From Diadema setosum (Eukaryota > Echinodermata > Echinoidea > Diadematoida > Diadematidae), in the NCBI GenBank assembly GCA_033980235.1, contig CM067066.1:30646680-30710679 (forward strand): DNA of 64,000 nt, written 5' to 3'. A program made the translations under genes and the position numbers. Shown in pieces: positions 24,582-35,499 of the stretch. Within the stretch, counting starts at the first letter, position 1; every line of letters starts with the position of its first letter. The notes under the pieces are model-generated. The model was not told where the DNA came from and did no database searches. It worked only from the letters and a program-made list of their open reading frames with translations.

Positions 24582-24588
24582 TTATAAA
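24582..24588 (-). promoter_or_regulatory. Possible TATA element of GRHPR-like copy 2
   Basis: On the minus strand CTTTATAAC lies about 95 bases before the ATG, a plausible distance for a short 5' UTR. No other promoter element was confirmed. Confidence 0.3.
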
Positions 24589-24770
24589 GTGCACGCACAG
24601 CTATTCACATTTTAGTCGACATCTGTTAATGTCTGTGTCTGCTTTGTTTGTTTTTAATCTTGATAGTGGGAACTTATACACGTTGGTAGCATTGTTATCT
24701 CAGGAAGCGTGCCCGTAATGCGTTTCCCAGATTGTCTCATACTACACTTCTGCTGTTTTACAGTTCTTAA

Positions 24771-25945
24771 AGGTGAAATCCAGTCCAAATATAAGTTAGT
24801 CTGACAAAAAAATAAAATCTTTGAATGAAAATCTTTGAATCTTAAAATGAAAAAAATAATAAGGAAGTTATGACATTCTGAAGTTTTGCTAATTTCGACA
24901 GAACAGTTCTTGTACAGTGGATGTGAATATGGAAATGAGTGAGCTATGTCGTAACGTCACAATTTTCCATTGATCCTGAACAAAAAAAAAAAAAATGACG
25001 AATATTCAATGTTTCTGTCACTGAAGTCTGAAACATGATGTTACTCCTGATTGAATAACTTCAGAATTGTGATCAGTTGGATATACTGGGATTTAAGCCT
25101 CGGGCATAATTGCGTTTGAATAAAAACTAGAAATAGAAATTTCAAAATTCTATGTACAAACTATATGGCAAGTTAAGAGGGTATGACACGGTCACTTTTC
25201 CATTATGAATTTTCCATATGAATATTCATATTGACCGTTCAAGAACTTTTTCTTGAAGAATTAGCGAATTTTCAAAATGTCATAACTTCCTTATTTTTCA
25301 TCCGATTTTGATCAAAATTTTACCATTGAACTCGTGATATTTTACTCTATGACCCCGTTTACAGTGCGAGGCTCGGCCGCGGCCGAGCCCACCTTTATTC
25401 AGTGTTAACGAAAAGGCCAAATGCGAGGCCAAAATTGGCCGCGCATTTGGCCACGCTCTGGAGGTGGTCTCGGCCGCGGCTTGGCCGCGGCCGAGCCCGG
25501 CCTTTTCTCAGTGTACACGCAAACTGGGCCAAATGCGCGGCCAATTTTAGTCTGGCTTCCAAACCCTCTGCCTGTACTATTTCGCTATTCAGGATATTAA
25601 CCCCCTCAACGTCGAAAACTAGTAGAATTTAAGGTGGATTTGTCCTGCAAAGGATTTTTTCCTTCGGCAAAGGCCTTTGCCCGAAAGGCGACTTCGTCGC
25701 CACGGAATTCAGTTGGCAAAGGGTCTGAAAACCAGACAATACCAAATTGCGATTGTTTACAAGCAGAGCGCCACTACGACAAAATATATGGTAGGTTTGA
25801 ATCAAATGCGCGGTCTAGCCCGGCAGTGTGAACGGACAAAATTGCGGGGCTCGGCCTCGCAATTGAGGTTGGGCTCGGCCCAGCCCCGCACTGTAAACGG
25901 GGTCTTTGTTATCAGACTAAATTATGTTTGGACTGGATTTCCCCT
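24771..25945. mobile_element. TTAA-flanked foldback element carrying a nested MITE
   Basis: The ends AGGTGAAATCCAGTCCAAA and TTTGGACTGGATTTCCCCT are inverted and flanked by TTAA (24767-24770, 25946-25949). Inner arms also match in inverted form: AATAAGGAAGTTATGACATT at 24859 and its complement near 25275-25300. The GC-rich MITE at 25351-25904 interrupts the right arm. Confidence 0.75.
25351..25904. mobile_element. GC-rich MITE copy 1 (GACCCCGTTTACAGTGC ends)
   Basis: GACCCCGTTTACAGTGCGAG at the left is inverted at the right as GCACTGTAAACGGGGTC. The interior is dense in GGCCGCGGCC palindromes and contains GGCAAAGGCCTTTGCC and GGCGACTTCGTCGCC hairpins. 554 bases, no protein. Confidence 0.8.
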
Positions 25946-25962
25946 TTAAAACAAGGGACTAT

Positions 25963-26525
25963 GACCCTGTTTACAGTGCAAGGCTCGGCCGCGGCCGAGC
26001 CCACCTTAACTTCAGTGTAAACGCGCAAAAGGCCAAATGCGAGGCCAAAATTGGCCGCGCATTTGGCCACGCTCTGGAGGTGGTCTCGGCCGCGGCCGAG
26101 CCCGGCCTTTTCTCAGTGTAAACGCAAACTGGGCCAAATGCGCGGCCAAATTTAGTCTGGCCTCCAAACCCTCTGCCTGTACTATTTCGCTTTTCAGGAT
26201 ATTAACCCCCTCATGGTCGAAAACTAGAATAACTTAAGGTGGTTTTGTCCTGCAAAGAATTTTTCCTTCGGCAAAGGCCTTTGCCCGAACGGCGACTTCG
26301 TCGCCACGGAATTCAGTTGGCAAAGGGTCTGAAAACCAGACAATACCAAATTCCGTTTGTTTACAAGCAGAGCGCCACTACGACAAAATATTGAAAGGTT
26401 TGAATATGAATCAAAAGCGCGGCCGAGCAAACGGACAAAATTGCGGGGCTCGGCCTCGCAATTGAGGTTGGGCTCGGCCGCGGCTCGGCCGCGGCTCGGC
26501 CTAGCCCCGCACTGTAAACGGGGTC
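25963..26525. mobile_element. GC-rich MITE copy 2, same orientation, 58 bases away
   Basis: Near-identical in layout to copy 1 over its whole 563 bases, with the same ends and internal hairpins. Both copies are preceded by CTAT. No clear target duplication was found for either. Confidence 0.8.
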
Positions 26526-26534
26526 TAAGAAATG

Positions 26535-26935
26535 CAAAAGCATCTGGAGTGATGTTGATACATAATACCCTGATAATCATTCATAAAAAAAGACATAGAC
26601 CACTATATCTTCTAATAATTATCCACCCTTTGGATACGCTCACAAACCAATGAAAAAGATACCTTCCAAACAAACATTTTATCAGTTATGTCATCTGTCA
26701 ATCACTGTTAAAATATCGATCAATAAAAGATCATTGGAATGCACCTTCTTCGAGACGGGGCATATCTTGCATATTTACTGCAATGTCATTTGAAAATCAA
26801 TAAAATGGAACATTGAAGGTATGCTCAGTCTACGAAAATGGCATTTCAGTGTCTTTGTTATTGACAGATGATATCATTGACAGATTCTTGGTTTGGAAGG
26901 CGTTTTTGTCAAGTAATCCGATGAAAAAACTGTGG
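26535..26935. mobile_element. Divergent relative of the 43540/60204 foldback family
   Basis: ACCTTCCAAACAAAC, CATCTGTCAATCACTG and CATTGGAATGCACCTTC parallel the core of the elements at 43540 and 60204. The right side repeats the CCAAACC and ATCTGTCAAT phrases in inverted form. Confidence 0.5.
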
Positions 26936-28193
26936 AAAAATATCATGACGTATTTAGTGTACATGGTACGTACGTGTATTTAGATATTCGTTTGGCTACA
27001 TAAGTAACATGAGTATTGTGAAGGTATCGTGAATCAACATAGTCAATATGCAATTCTATTGCATTGCACAGTTCCTTTTTTCTTCCTATGTATAAAGAGG
27101 ATCGACCTATCAAGGTGCTATTCCCCTCACATGTTCCTACCGAATATATAAATATTACTATAATAAGGCATCCATTGCAGTTTCCCGATGTTGGCTAAAG
27201 TATCGGACAAGATTTTGAGCTATCAAGAATCATGTTCTGACACAGGTTTATGCAATTTGTTGTTGGTAAACACCGTGCAATTGTTAGTTAACTCATATTC
27301 CAGGTGAACGCTAAGAACCCTGGACTGATATTAGAATGACGATCTGTAGACAAAGAGAAAAAAACGACAAGAGTTAGCTTGTACTGCTTCAACGTTGCAC
27401 GGGATATTGCTAGAGCTCTCTGCCCCTATAAGGTACCGATATTTGACAAGATCTCGAAGAAGAATGGTGGTGCGTGCAGCTCACATCGATAGTACATGAA
27501 AACCCTTACCGATAGATGGAACGTTGTCATGTTCAGTTGTTAGAATACCAGCTGGGGCAGTTTGCAAGAACACCGGCCAATTCCAGTGCTATTGCGATGT
27601 GGTGATTCGAACGCAGCGGCCCTCCACGTTCAAGTATGACTGGTCACAATGAGAACATAAATATGTGCACTGTGAAAACATTTCAGGCGAGTGCGTGTAG
27701 CAGCAGCAGGGCAAAGTTTACATGGGAGAGGCGCGATAGTCACGAGCCATGACTGGGGATCTCGCGATCGCCGATCGATTCAGAGCATCATGCCCTGAAA
27801 TTTATACCCAGATGGTTCTGGATACGAATTCTGCTCAGTATCTTCATCCTTGGACGATATCATGTTTTGAGCGGTTCCCCTCGTAAATACTGATGTTGAA
27901 TAAAAGTGGGTAGCTTTGAAAAGACAGATAAATAAATATTCATATTCTTTTATTGATTTGTAAAAAAAAAAAAAAAAGAGGCACAAGTGGTCTCATGAAG
28001 TATATGCTCTATGATAAGATATAATCTCTTATGTGCAATCAAGTAAAATAATCAAGAGCAGCATTTCATACTTTGCAATGTTGACCGAAGAGTATTAAAG
28101 TACACATTGTACGATACAAACGAGTGGCCCGCTGTAAAGCACTGGTTTTAAAACCTGCTGGATCATTCAGTGTAATACCGACTTATCCAAGTC

Positions 28194-28227
28194 CTACAAC
28201 ACGTGCCGTATATGGCACGTGTTGTAG
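28194..28227. promoter_or_regulatory. Perfect 14-bp inverted repeat with CACGTG in each arm
   Basis: CTACAACACGTGCC, then GTATAT, then GGCACGTGTTGTAG. Each arm holds an E-box-type CACGTG. It lies just before a LINE 3' tail; role unknown. Confidence 0.5.
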
Positions 28228-28239
28228 TTTCATTTTTTT

Positions 28240-28626
28240 TTTTTCATTTTTTCCCTTTTTTTCTCTCTTTTCCTTCCTAATTTGATCTCATGTCAGTTAA
28301 CATTGGTTCCTTTGATTTTTTTTTAATATCCGTTTGTAATTTCATTAATTCATTATTTGTTCTCATGTATTTTCTGAGGGTCCCATATCGTACAAGCTTT
28401 GCTTTTTAGTGGAACCCTGCATTTCCATTCTCATCCTTATTTTAATTTGTACTATGCATCAAACAATTATATTTTCTTCATTTTGTTACTCATTATTACA
28501 TGTATTTTGTTAATTTATTTTTCTTTGTTGCAATTACTCTGACAAATGTGTTCTGCTTACACATTTATATAATCTTCTCTGTTTATTTGATGGAAATGAA
28601 AATAAATTTTAACTTTGAACTTGTAA
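28240..28626 (+). mobile_element. LINE 3' end (copy C)
   Basis: The 3' UTR has a stem-loop (28377-28418, AGGGTCCCA / TGGAACCCT) around ACAAGCTTTGCTTTTTAG, and a TTGATGGAAATGAAAATAAA tail ending in TTTGAACTTG. It matches the 3' ends at 39257-39510 and 45370-45559. No coding part is left. Confidence 0.65.
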
Positions 28627-28681
28627 CTTAGAGCATCCGAATACCGTGAATATCGTGATTTCCCGTCACTTTCGAAAGTAA

Positions 28682-28683
<2 letters not shown>

Positions 28684-28726
<43 letters not shown>
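28684..28726. repeat. Poly-T tract
   Basis: About 42 T in a row. Confidence 0.9.
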
Positions 28727-28729
<3 letters not shown>

Positions 28730-29744
28730 AACGTATAACTAAACATTTCAGATGGAAGAATCGCCATTTCCTGATAGGTCAATTGATTCAACCAAATTGC
28801 ATCTTACCTTTATAAGAAATGCGGACGGCGCTATCCATCCATCCACACCTTCAAACTCTATGGTTCTTGCAAAATTACTTTCAAACCTTTTGTATGTGAC
28901 TTTCGATCGTTGTTTCTGCTCGGATTTCTAATTCATTGGATTTCATTGAAACAGAGATTTTCACGAAACCTCCTTTGCACAAACTTTCCCGTCTCGTTAC
29001 CCCTATATTTTCTTTACATTTTTGATGTAGATTTTACGTCTTACCAGCGCAATACAAGAAGCCAAATTTACACTCAGTCTACCGGATTGCTTTTTCTTGA
29101 TTTCCTTTGTCCATCGAAAAGAATAACATTACTCCAGGGCTCCGTTTTATCAAAATATAAAATCGATTTTAAATGTCCTTACCACACAGGCTGCCATTGA
29201 CTTACGGTTGAAATCAACTATATAATAAATTTCAACTCTTTATAAAACAGGGCCCAGGTCTCGCTTCATTGCGACAGGACATTGGAATGGCCTACAATTT
29301 GCCACACTGAGAATCTAGCTCAACGTACCAAACTGGGCTTGCTATAGTATATAGGCCTATACATCAAAAACCGGACGTGAACTTGATGGAGTACTTTCAC
29401 TTTGAGGTCGACGAAAGGGGTAAATCAATATACAGAAATAACGAAATTGTTAAAGAATACTTACCTTTAAAATAGAATGCAGCTATAAACCCGAATTACT
29501 TTTATCTAAGTATTTGTAGTAAATATTCAGAAAGAATGAGAAATGCCATAAACTTGATAAAACAACAAAAGGGTGCCGACGAGTACTTTGCATGCTGTTC
29601 ATTTGCATTTAGAGCCCATCGAAACTCTATTATGATTTTTCTTCCCCCGTGTAGGCTGTGGGGATTTATGAAGAGGCAATAGTGTAAAAAGTATAGTTTA
29701 ATTTATTTTCTGCTGCCTTTAATTCATGTATTTTCATTTCCAAG

Positions 29745-30070
29745 GGTGGAACACCGCCGGCGCCACGTTTTCAAAAGTCGGGGGCCCACTTCCGGGTTTC
29801 ACGAGCTAACAAGCAACAAAAAAAAGAAAAGAAAGAAAGAAAAAAAAAAGAATCGCCTTTCTCATTCCACTTTCGGGTTTCTTCAGCTGACAAGAAAAAA
29901 AAAACGGTTTTATTCTGTTTCCTTTTTTCTTTCTACTGCCACTTCCGGGCTAAAACAATGTGGGGGGGGGGGGGGGCAAAGTGATGACACCCTATGTATT
30001 CCTATGCACTGGTGCAAAAAAAGTGGGGGAGGGGACGAGCCTCCCTACCCACCCCCACCCCCCAACCCGG
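29745..30070 (-). repeat. Second copy of the CCCGGAAGTGG dispersed repeat
   Basis: CACTTCCGGGTTTCACGAGC, CCACTTTCGGGTTTCTTCAG and CCACTTCCGGGC are the inverted forms of the subrepeats at 23327-23545. Confidence 0.55.
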
Positions 30071-30221
30071 TTCCGCTTGCCATGTGGAAATTGACTTTGA
30101 AGAGGGTTTAGACACGTGGTATTTGGACTGAGCGCGCATGGTCATCAATACACAATGGCCAAAAGATAAAATATGAACTTTGCTCTGTTATTCTTACACT
30201 TTAATGTTCGGATTGTGCATT

Positions 30222-30352
30222 GCTGCAACGTTGATCTAATACGGTCTTCCTTCATCATATTCTCACGTTCTGCCTATTATATCCGCTTACAGAGAGAGGC
30301 CAACTTCAAGAAATCGACTTACGGTAATAGCGCCTCCATCGCCGGTCGGTAG
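30222..30352 (-). pseudogene. Relic of a third GRHPR-like exon 4
   Basis: The plus-strand text aligns with the plus-strand text of exon 4 in both intact copies. It begins near GCAACGTTGATCTAAT (intact: GCAATGTTGATCAGAAT), loses about 26 bases, continues with TTCATCAT, and ends with AAATCGACTT.CGGTAATAGC and GCCTCCATCGCCGGTCGG. The deletion and small indels break the frame. The orientation matches the two intact genes. No relic of another exon was recognised nearby. It marks a decayed third member of the tandem array. Confidence 0.75.
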
Positions 30353-30713
30353 TCACAATACACCGGGTATCGAGTTCATTGGGTCATGATCTAGGCAAAA
30401 TGTTGGTCACCACTGTGAAATTCGTCCATTCGCACTGAAAGGGCACGTATTATTTTCGCTCTATTATTTTGAATATTGTCATTCATTTTATGACTGGGAC
30501 CATCACATAGCCATCATTAAGTGCAACATTGTAATTATAAACAGTAAAGTGAGAAGCCGTAATGATTGTAAATAACTGCACTATAGAAGCATCAGATTTC
30601 AGGAAAAGTGACAGTGAGAGTAGAAAAGTAATTGTAGGAGAGAGGATTATGTGTACATTCAGACTGACACTGATTGACAGTGGCATTCAACAAGAGGCAT
30701 TCAAACATCAATA

Positions 30714-30746
30714 GACGAGGTTCCGTGACGTCACTGGAACCTCGTC
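30714..30746. promoter_or_regulatory. CRE-centred inverted repeat
   Basis: GACGAGGTTCC, then GTGACGTCACT, then GGAACCTCGTC. 11-bp perfect arms enclose a TGACGTCA cAMP-response-type palindrome. No adjacent gene was found. Confidence 0.45.
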
Positions 30747-31258
30747 CATACAACTTACAATTCCCGCAAACTAGGACTGGCGAATAATCTCTTAATCAAC
30801 ATTTAACCGTTGCCTTTGTTAGATTACGTGACCACATAGCACACACCAGAGATATTCGGCCGATTCATTTCAGCTTGAATACATTCATGAGCCATGTCGT
30901 ATAAATGCCCCCTGCCTGCAGGGGAAAACTCGACAACCTAGACAGGACCGTTTTACGGGTGAAAAAGTTACTGTCTTTATTAGTCTTCATTGCTTCATGA
31001 ACTTTAATTCCTAGACACAGTCATTTTGAGACAATTCACTCTATTTTCTTTGTGGTGCAAATCATCAGTAAAATCTAGTAATATAAAAACTTTTAAAAGA
31101 TAAAACATGTGAGCTGTACGCGCTTGACGATCATCGGACAACGTAAACTACGTATGCGATAACCAAAGTTTTGAAGTGGACGAGGGATCGATATCAGCAG
31201 TAGGCATTGGTAGGGTAAGAATGTAGGCCTAATCCTCATTTCTCAACTTCAATGAATG

Positions 31259-31490
31259 TCCCTCGGATAGGACATAAAATGGAGGTCCCGTGTATGAGAG
31301 AGTAACAACTCATGCACGTAAAAGATCCCGCTTCATTCATTCATCGCAAAGATGCAGGGTGTTTAACCCGGTGAAGTGGTCCCACCTCGCATCCAACTGG
31401 ACCCCATGGAAGACCAGCTTAACGTAGCTGAATATGTCATGTCCAGCCATCTTCTCAGATGGAAAACAAACAAACAAACAAACAAACAAA
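31259..31490 (+). mobile_element. SINE-like dispersed repeat
   Basis: It has CCTCGGATAGGACATAAAAT, GGAGGTCCCGTGTATGAGAG, CATGCACGTAAAAGATCCC and GTGAAGTGGTCCCACC, phrases I recall as a common short repeat of marine invertebrates, and it ends in a (CAAA)n tail. Confidence 0.5.
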
Positions 31491-31834
31491 GCAAACACGC
31501 AAAAAAAAAAGAAGAGAAAAACACACGAGAGAATATATCCAAGTAGCTTAGTGGTAACCTGAGTCACTAGCATAATATGTCACAGTTCATTGACATTGGA
31601 GCCTTAACTGAATTGTTTTCGACGAACTTTGGATACAAAGCCAAGCACTCCTTAATAGGAAGTCCGTTTGAGTGTGCAAAACATAAAGAACGGGTTTGCC
31701 AGAACTGGGACGCAATGCTGATAACAAATCACGAAAATACCAGATGCCCAGACTGGTTGCAGGCATTCTGTTACAGTTACCTTTGAGAGTCTATGGTCTA
31801 TATGTGCCGCCATTGCGTCCCAATTCCCCCCCCC

Positions 31835-31875
31835 CCCAAAAAAAAAAATAAAATAAAATAAAAAAATAAATAAAA

Positions 31876-31906
<31 letters not shown>

Positions 31907-32010
31907 AATGAATAAATAAATAAATAAATAAATAAATAAATTAATTAATTAATTAATTAACTAATTAATTAAATAAATAAATAAATGAAATGAAATTAAA
32001 AAATAAATTA
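31835..32010. repeat. (AAAT)n / (AATT)n microsatellite
   Basis: About 175 bases of AAATA and TTAA units. Confidence 0.9.
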
Positions 32011-32290
32011 AAAAAACTAAACAAAACACACAAACACACAAGAAAAAACAAAACAAAACAAATGGTAGAGATCACAATAATTCTTGGTATATTCCAATCG
32101 AATGGCATGACACACACAATTATGCAGAGTTTCGACCCTTATCACCGAATTTGAAAGTCTTGTTGTGTCATACCCTCTAAGGTTACAATCCTTAGATGTC
32201 CTGGGTACAGCTGAACCATTTACGGTCCGGTACTGGTCAACTTGCAGCGAGAATGTGGCCAAATCCAGCCTAACATGCCAGTCATTAGCG

Positions 32291-32392
32291 AGCTTTAGAT
32301 CTGCGACGCGAACGCTAAGACGACGCCTCCTCCCGGGTCGGACAATTAACAGCTTTCTACCGCATGTGAAGAATCACACCATTTTCTCTCTC

Positions 32393-32423
<31 letters not shown>

Positions 32424-32471
32424 ATTGCCTTATATCGTTTTCTTTAGCGTTCACGTCGCAAATTTAAAGCT
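32291..32471. mobile_element. MITE copy A (AGATCTGCGACGCGAACGCT ends)
   Basis: AGCTTTAGATCTGCGACGCG at the left; the right end is the inverse (CGTTCACGTCGCAAATTTAA then AGCT). 181 bases, non-coding. Same family as 33715-33867. Confidence 0.7.
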
Positions 32472-33714
32472 GGCTATTAAGGATTGTTCAGTGACATATC
32501 CTTGCACTCTCTCTCTCTCTCTCTCACTTCAATCCTCTTGATTCCACACTCCAAGGTCAACTCTATTCCCACTTCTTGGACAGGCGCATTATTTTGAGGC
32601 TAGTTCTGAAGTTTGCGCCTTAGTTTACAAACCATTATGCCTTTATCTATATTTGTATGGATGTGTGTAGGCCCTATATGTAACTATGTGTGCGTGTGCG
32701 TGAGTGTATGAGAGAGCTTACGGAAGTTTTCTCCTGTCTCGAAAAGAATCTACTATGAATACATCTGACGTACAACGTTCTGATGAAAAAGTATAATAAA
32801 TGCTGTGCTGAAAAAAAAAAATCTGCTGAAAATTATGATAAATTACTTAATCACAATTGGATAATGATTATGATAGATTATGCATTAATTATACTTGATT
32901 CTATCATTAAGCTGTAACATCTACCCGAGAATAATCATGGCTTTGCCTAGATTTTGACTGAGAATTGTACGCGTGCCCGTTACTACCCATCGCAGATTCA
33001 TCTTTAATAAAAAAAACTGAGACTTTCGTCGAAGGATTATTGCACCGGACATCAATTTTTACACGCTCTGATGAGTGGCGCAATATCAAGGTTATCCCTT
33101 TGCACCGCCCGTCGCAGTTCAATGCCAATCGCAAGCTGATTCTGAATTCCATCGGGATCATTTCACTTCCACTGGAAGGTCCCAGTGATACAGCCAGTAA
33201 GAGAGGAAGTACAATTTCCTGCACAGGTAAGCGAGCACCTGTTTCAGTTATGCACAGGAAACAACTTCAGCAATTACACAGTTGCTTTGTCAGCGCCACT
33301 TTTGGGGTCTTGGGGAGATCTGACTTCTGCAAAAAAAATTGAAAACAATGATAACATTTACAGAAAAAACAAATTACAGTGATGTTGAAATTAAAATCAA
33401 TCATTCTTTTGATATTAACTGCACACACCCAATTACATTTGCCTTGCCAAAATTGATAACCCACAAATGAGTGATCTGACGTTACTTTTAAATTTCTATT
33501 TCTATGATTTTTCATCTGAAATTCGACAATGAATATTTAAATGCTAACAGTGAATAAGCAGTGAAAAAAAAAATTACTGATTATTGTCCCCCAAATGTTT
33601 TGTATGTTAAAAAAAGTTAAAACACATTCAGTATACACTAGGGATGACGTGATCAAAATATGTTTGTTTGTTTGTTTGTTTTCAATGTCCGTCCTGTGAT
33701 GAAATACAACAGGA

Positions 33715-33867
33715 AGCTTTAGATCTGCAACGCGAACGCTAAGACGGCACTATCATGAAAAAAAATGAAAAAAAAATGGTGTTCTGCATAAGCGTAAGAT
33801 AGCTGTTTCCATTGCGCAACCTGGGAAGAAGCGTCGTCTTAGCGTTCGCGTCGCAGATCTAACGCTT
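33715..33867. mobile_element. MITE copy B (same family)
   Basis: The left arm contains AGATCTGCAACGCGAACGCT; the right arm contains AGCGTTCGCGTCGCAGATCT. 153 bases. Confidence 0.75.
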
Positions 33868-35300
33868 GATCGCCATTATCTACAATCATTCGCAATAGAA
33901 GTAAACACTGACAGATACTATATTCCAAGTTGCTGCAGCAACATGAATGAACAGACAGATGAAATTATCTAAATACTTGAAATCATGACGCACCACTTAC
34001 AACGAAGAGAACTGCCAAGAATAACATCATTTGCATTTGCACTCACAGGAATGCAGAGATACTTGTCACACTTTTCCCACTCCTGATATGAATGAGAAAA
34101 ATGTATTATGACAAAAGTGAGCAAGCTAGCAAACACACGCGCACGTATAAATGATGTAAAAGATTATATTATGGACTTCAACTGACGTACCAACAGGTGG
34201 TTTTCCTCTTTGTCAATTCTAATAAACTGACAAGAAAATGGGAATGGGAAGGCCAATCTAAATTATTAACACACTCATCAAAAATGGAAGATGAAAAACG
34301 TACAGATGTGGTGCATTTCATTTCTAAGTGAAATTAAAAACTTTCATACATGTAGCAAGAAAAATCGTTAGTGAGAGAACCGCCTTGTCCACGCCCCCTC
34401 CAATAAAACAGTTTTATCCATGATATATGGAACTTTATAGGTAACTCAATATAACCTAGATTAAACAGCTTCAAAAAAATCCAGCACGGGAAGCGTGGGT
34501 GTGAAAGTGTGTGTGTTCTATGTTTACTGTGTGTGTGTGCATGTGCGCTGTGTGAATTTATCAAGTATGATTGGGCAAATCGCCGGTCAGCTTTCCGCAC
34601 GATTGAGTCTCTTTTTTTCCCCTTGAATTTCCATATTCAAGGAAAGGTTACATGTGTCTTCAATATTCTTGCGACCATGGAACACCTTCGAGAGAAAAAT
34701 TTCATTCCTTCGAGTCGAGGTGTGACGTAGCACTTTGAGAAAAGCGAGCCACGGATATGGCCTAGGCGACAATTTTAACGGCTTTCTATCTGGTCCACCA
34801 GCCCTTCTTGTTCGTTCAGGATGTTGTCACTCAATGAAAAAGGCACGGCATTCAAAAGAAGTGCCTAGTGATAATGCGCGCTTCTGCTGGCACACTTTGC
34901 ATCACCTTGAGCGCGCGATTTGTCCCCTGCATGTGCGTCAGCACGTTAGGAGCTACTTTCTTTTCAGGGGTGTTGGGCGGTTTTTCTTTAAAGTATCTTT
35001 GGTTTGCTGCCTTCATCAAAAGTATTCTCAGACAGCTTCAGATGGAGAAGGAGAGAGAGGGAGAGAGGCAGAAGAAGTTGTTCTAAATTATCGACCTCTG
35101 GACATGTACTTATGCTCCTACTTTAAGTGTGAGAGAAAAAGAAAAACAAGGATGAAATCGAAAAAAAAAATAACTTAAAGTGATGAAGTCAAATCGCGAG
35201 TGCTGTAGTTCTAAGAACCAAGCAATTCAATTACTAGGGTCGTGTGTAGAAATTAAAACTCTTCTCAATTTGTATCTAGCTAATGATTATGCTTTTACAT
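33868..35300. other. Non-coding stretch
   Basis: AT-rich sequence. I see no supported gene, RNA or element in it. Confidence 0.4.
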
Positions 35301-35315
35301 TGTTATCTATCTTCC

Positions 35316-35492
<177 letters not shown>

Positions 35493-35499
35493 AGCCTTT

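Noticed and set aside
25402..26653. Apparent Ala/Arg/Pro-rich frames
   Set aside because: They lie inside GC-rich MITEs and occur in several frames without homology.
34735..35178. 147-codon plus-strand frame
   Set aside because: It has no good start, no splice signals and no family resemblance, and ends in a Lys/Arg low-complexity tail.
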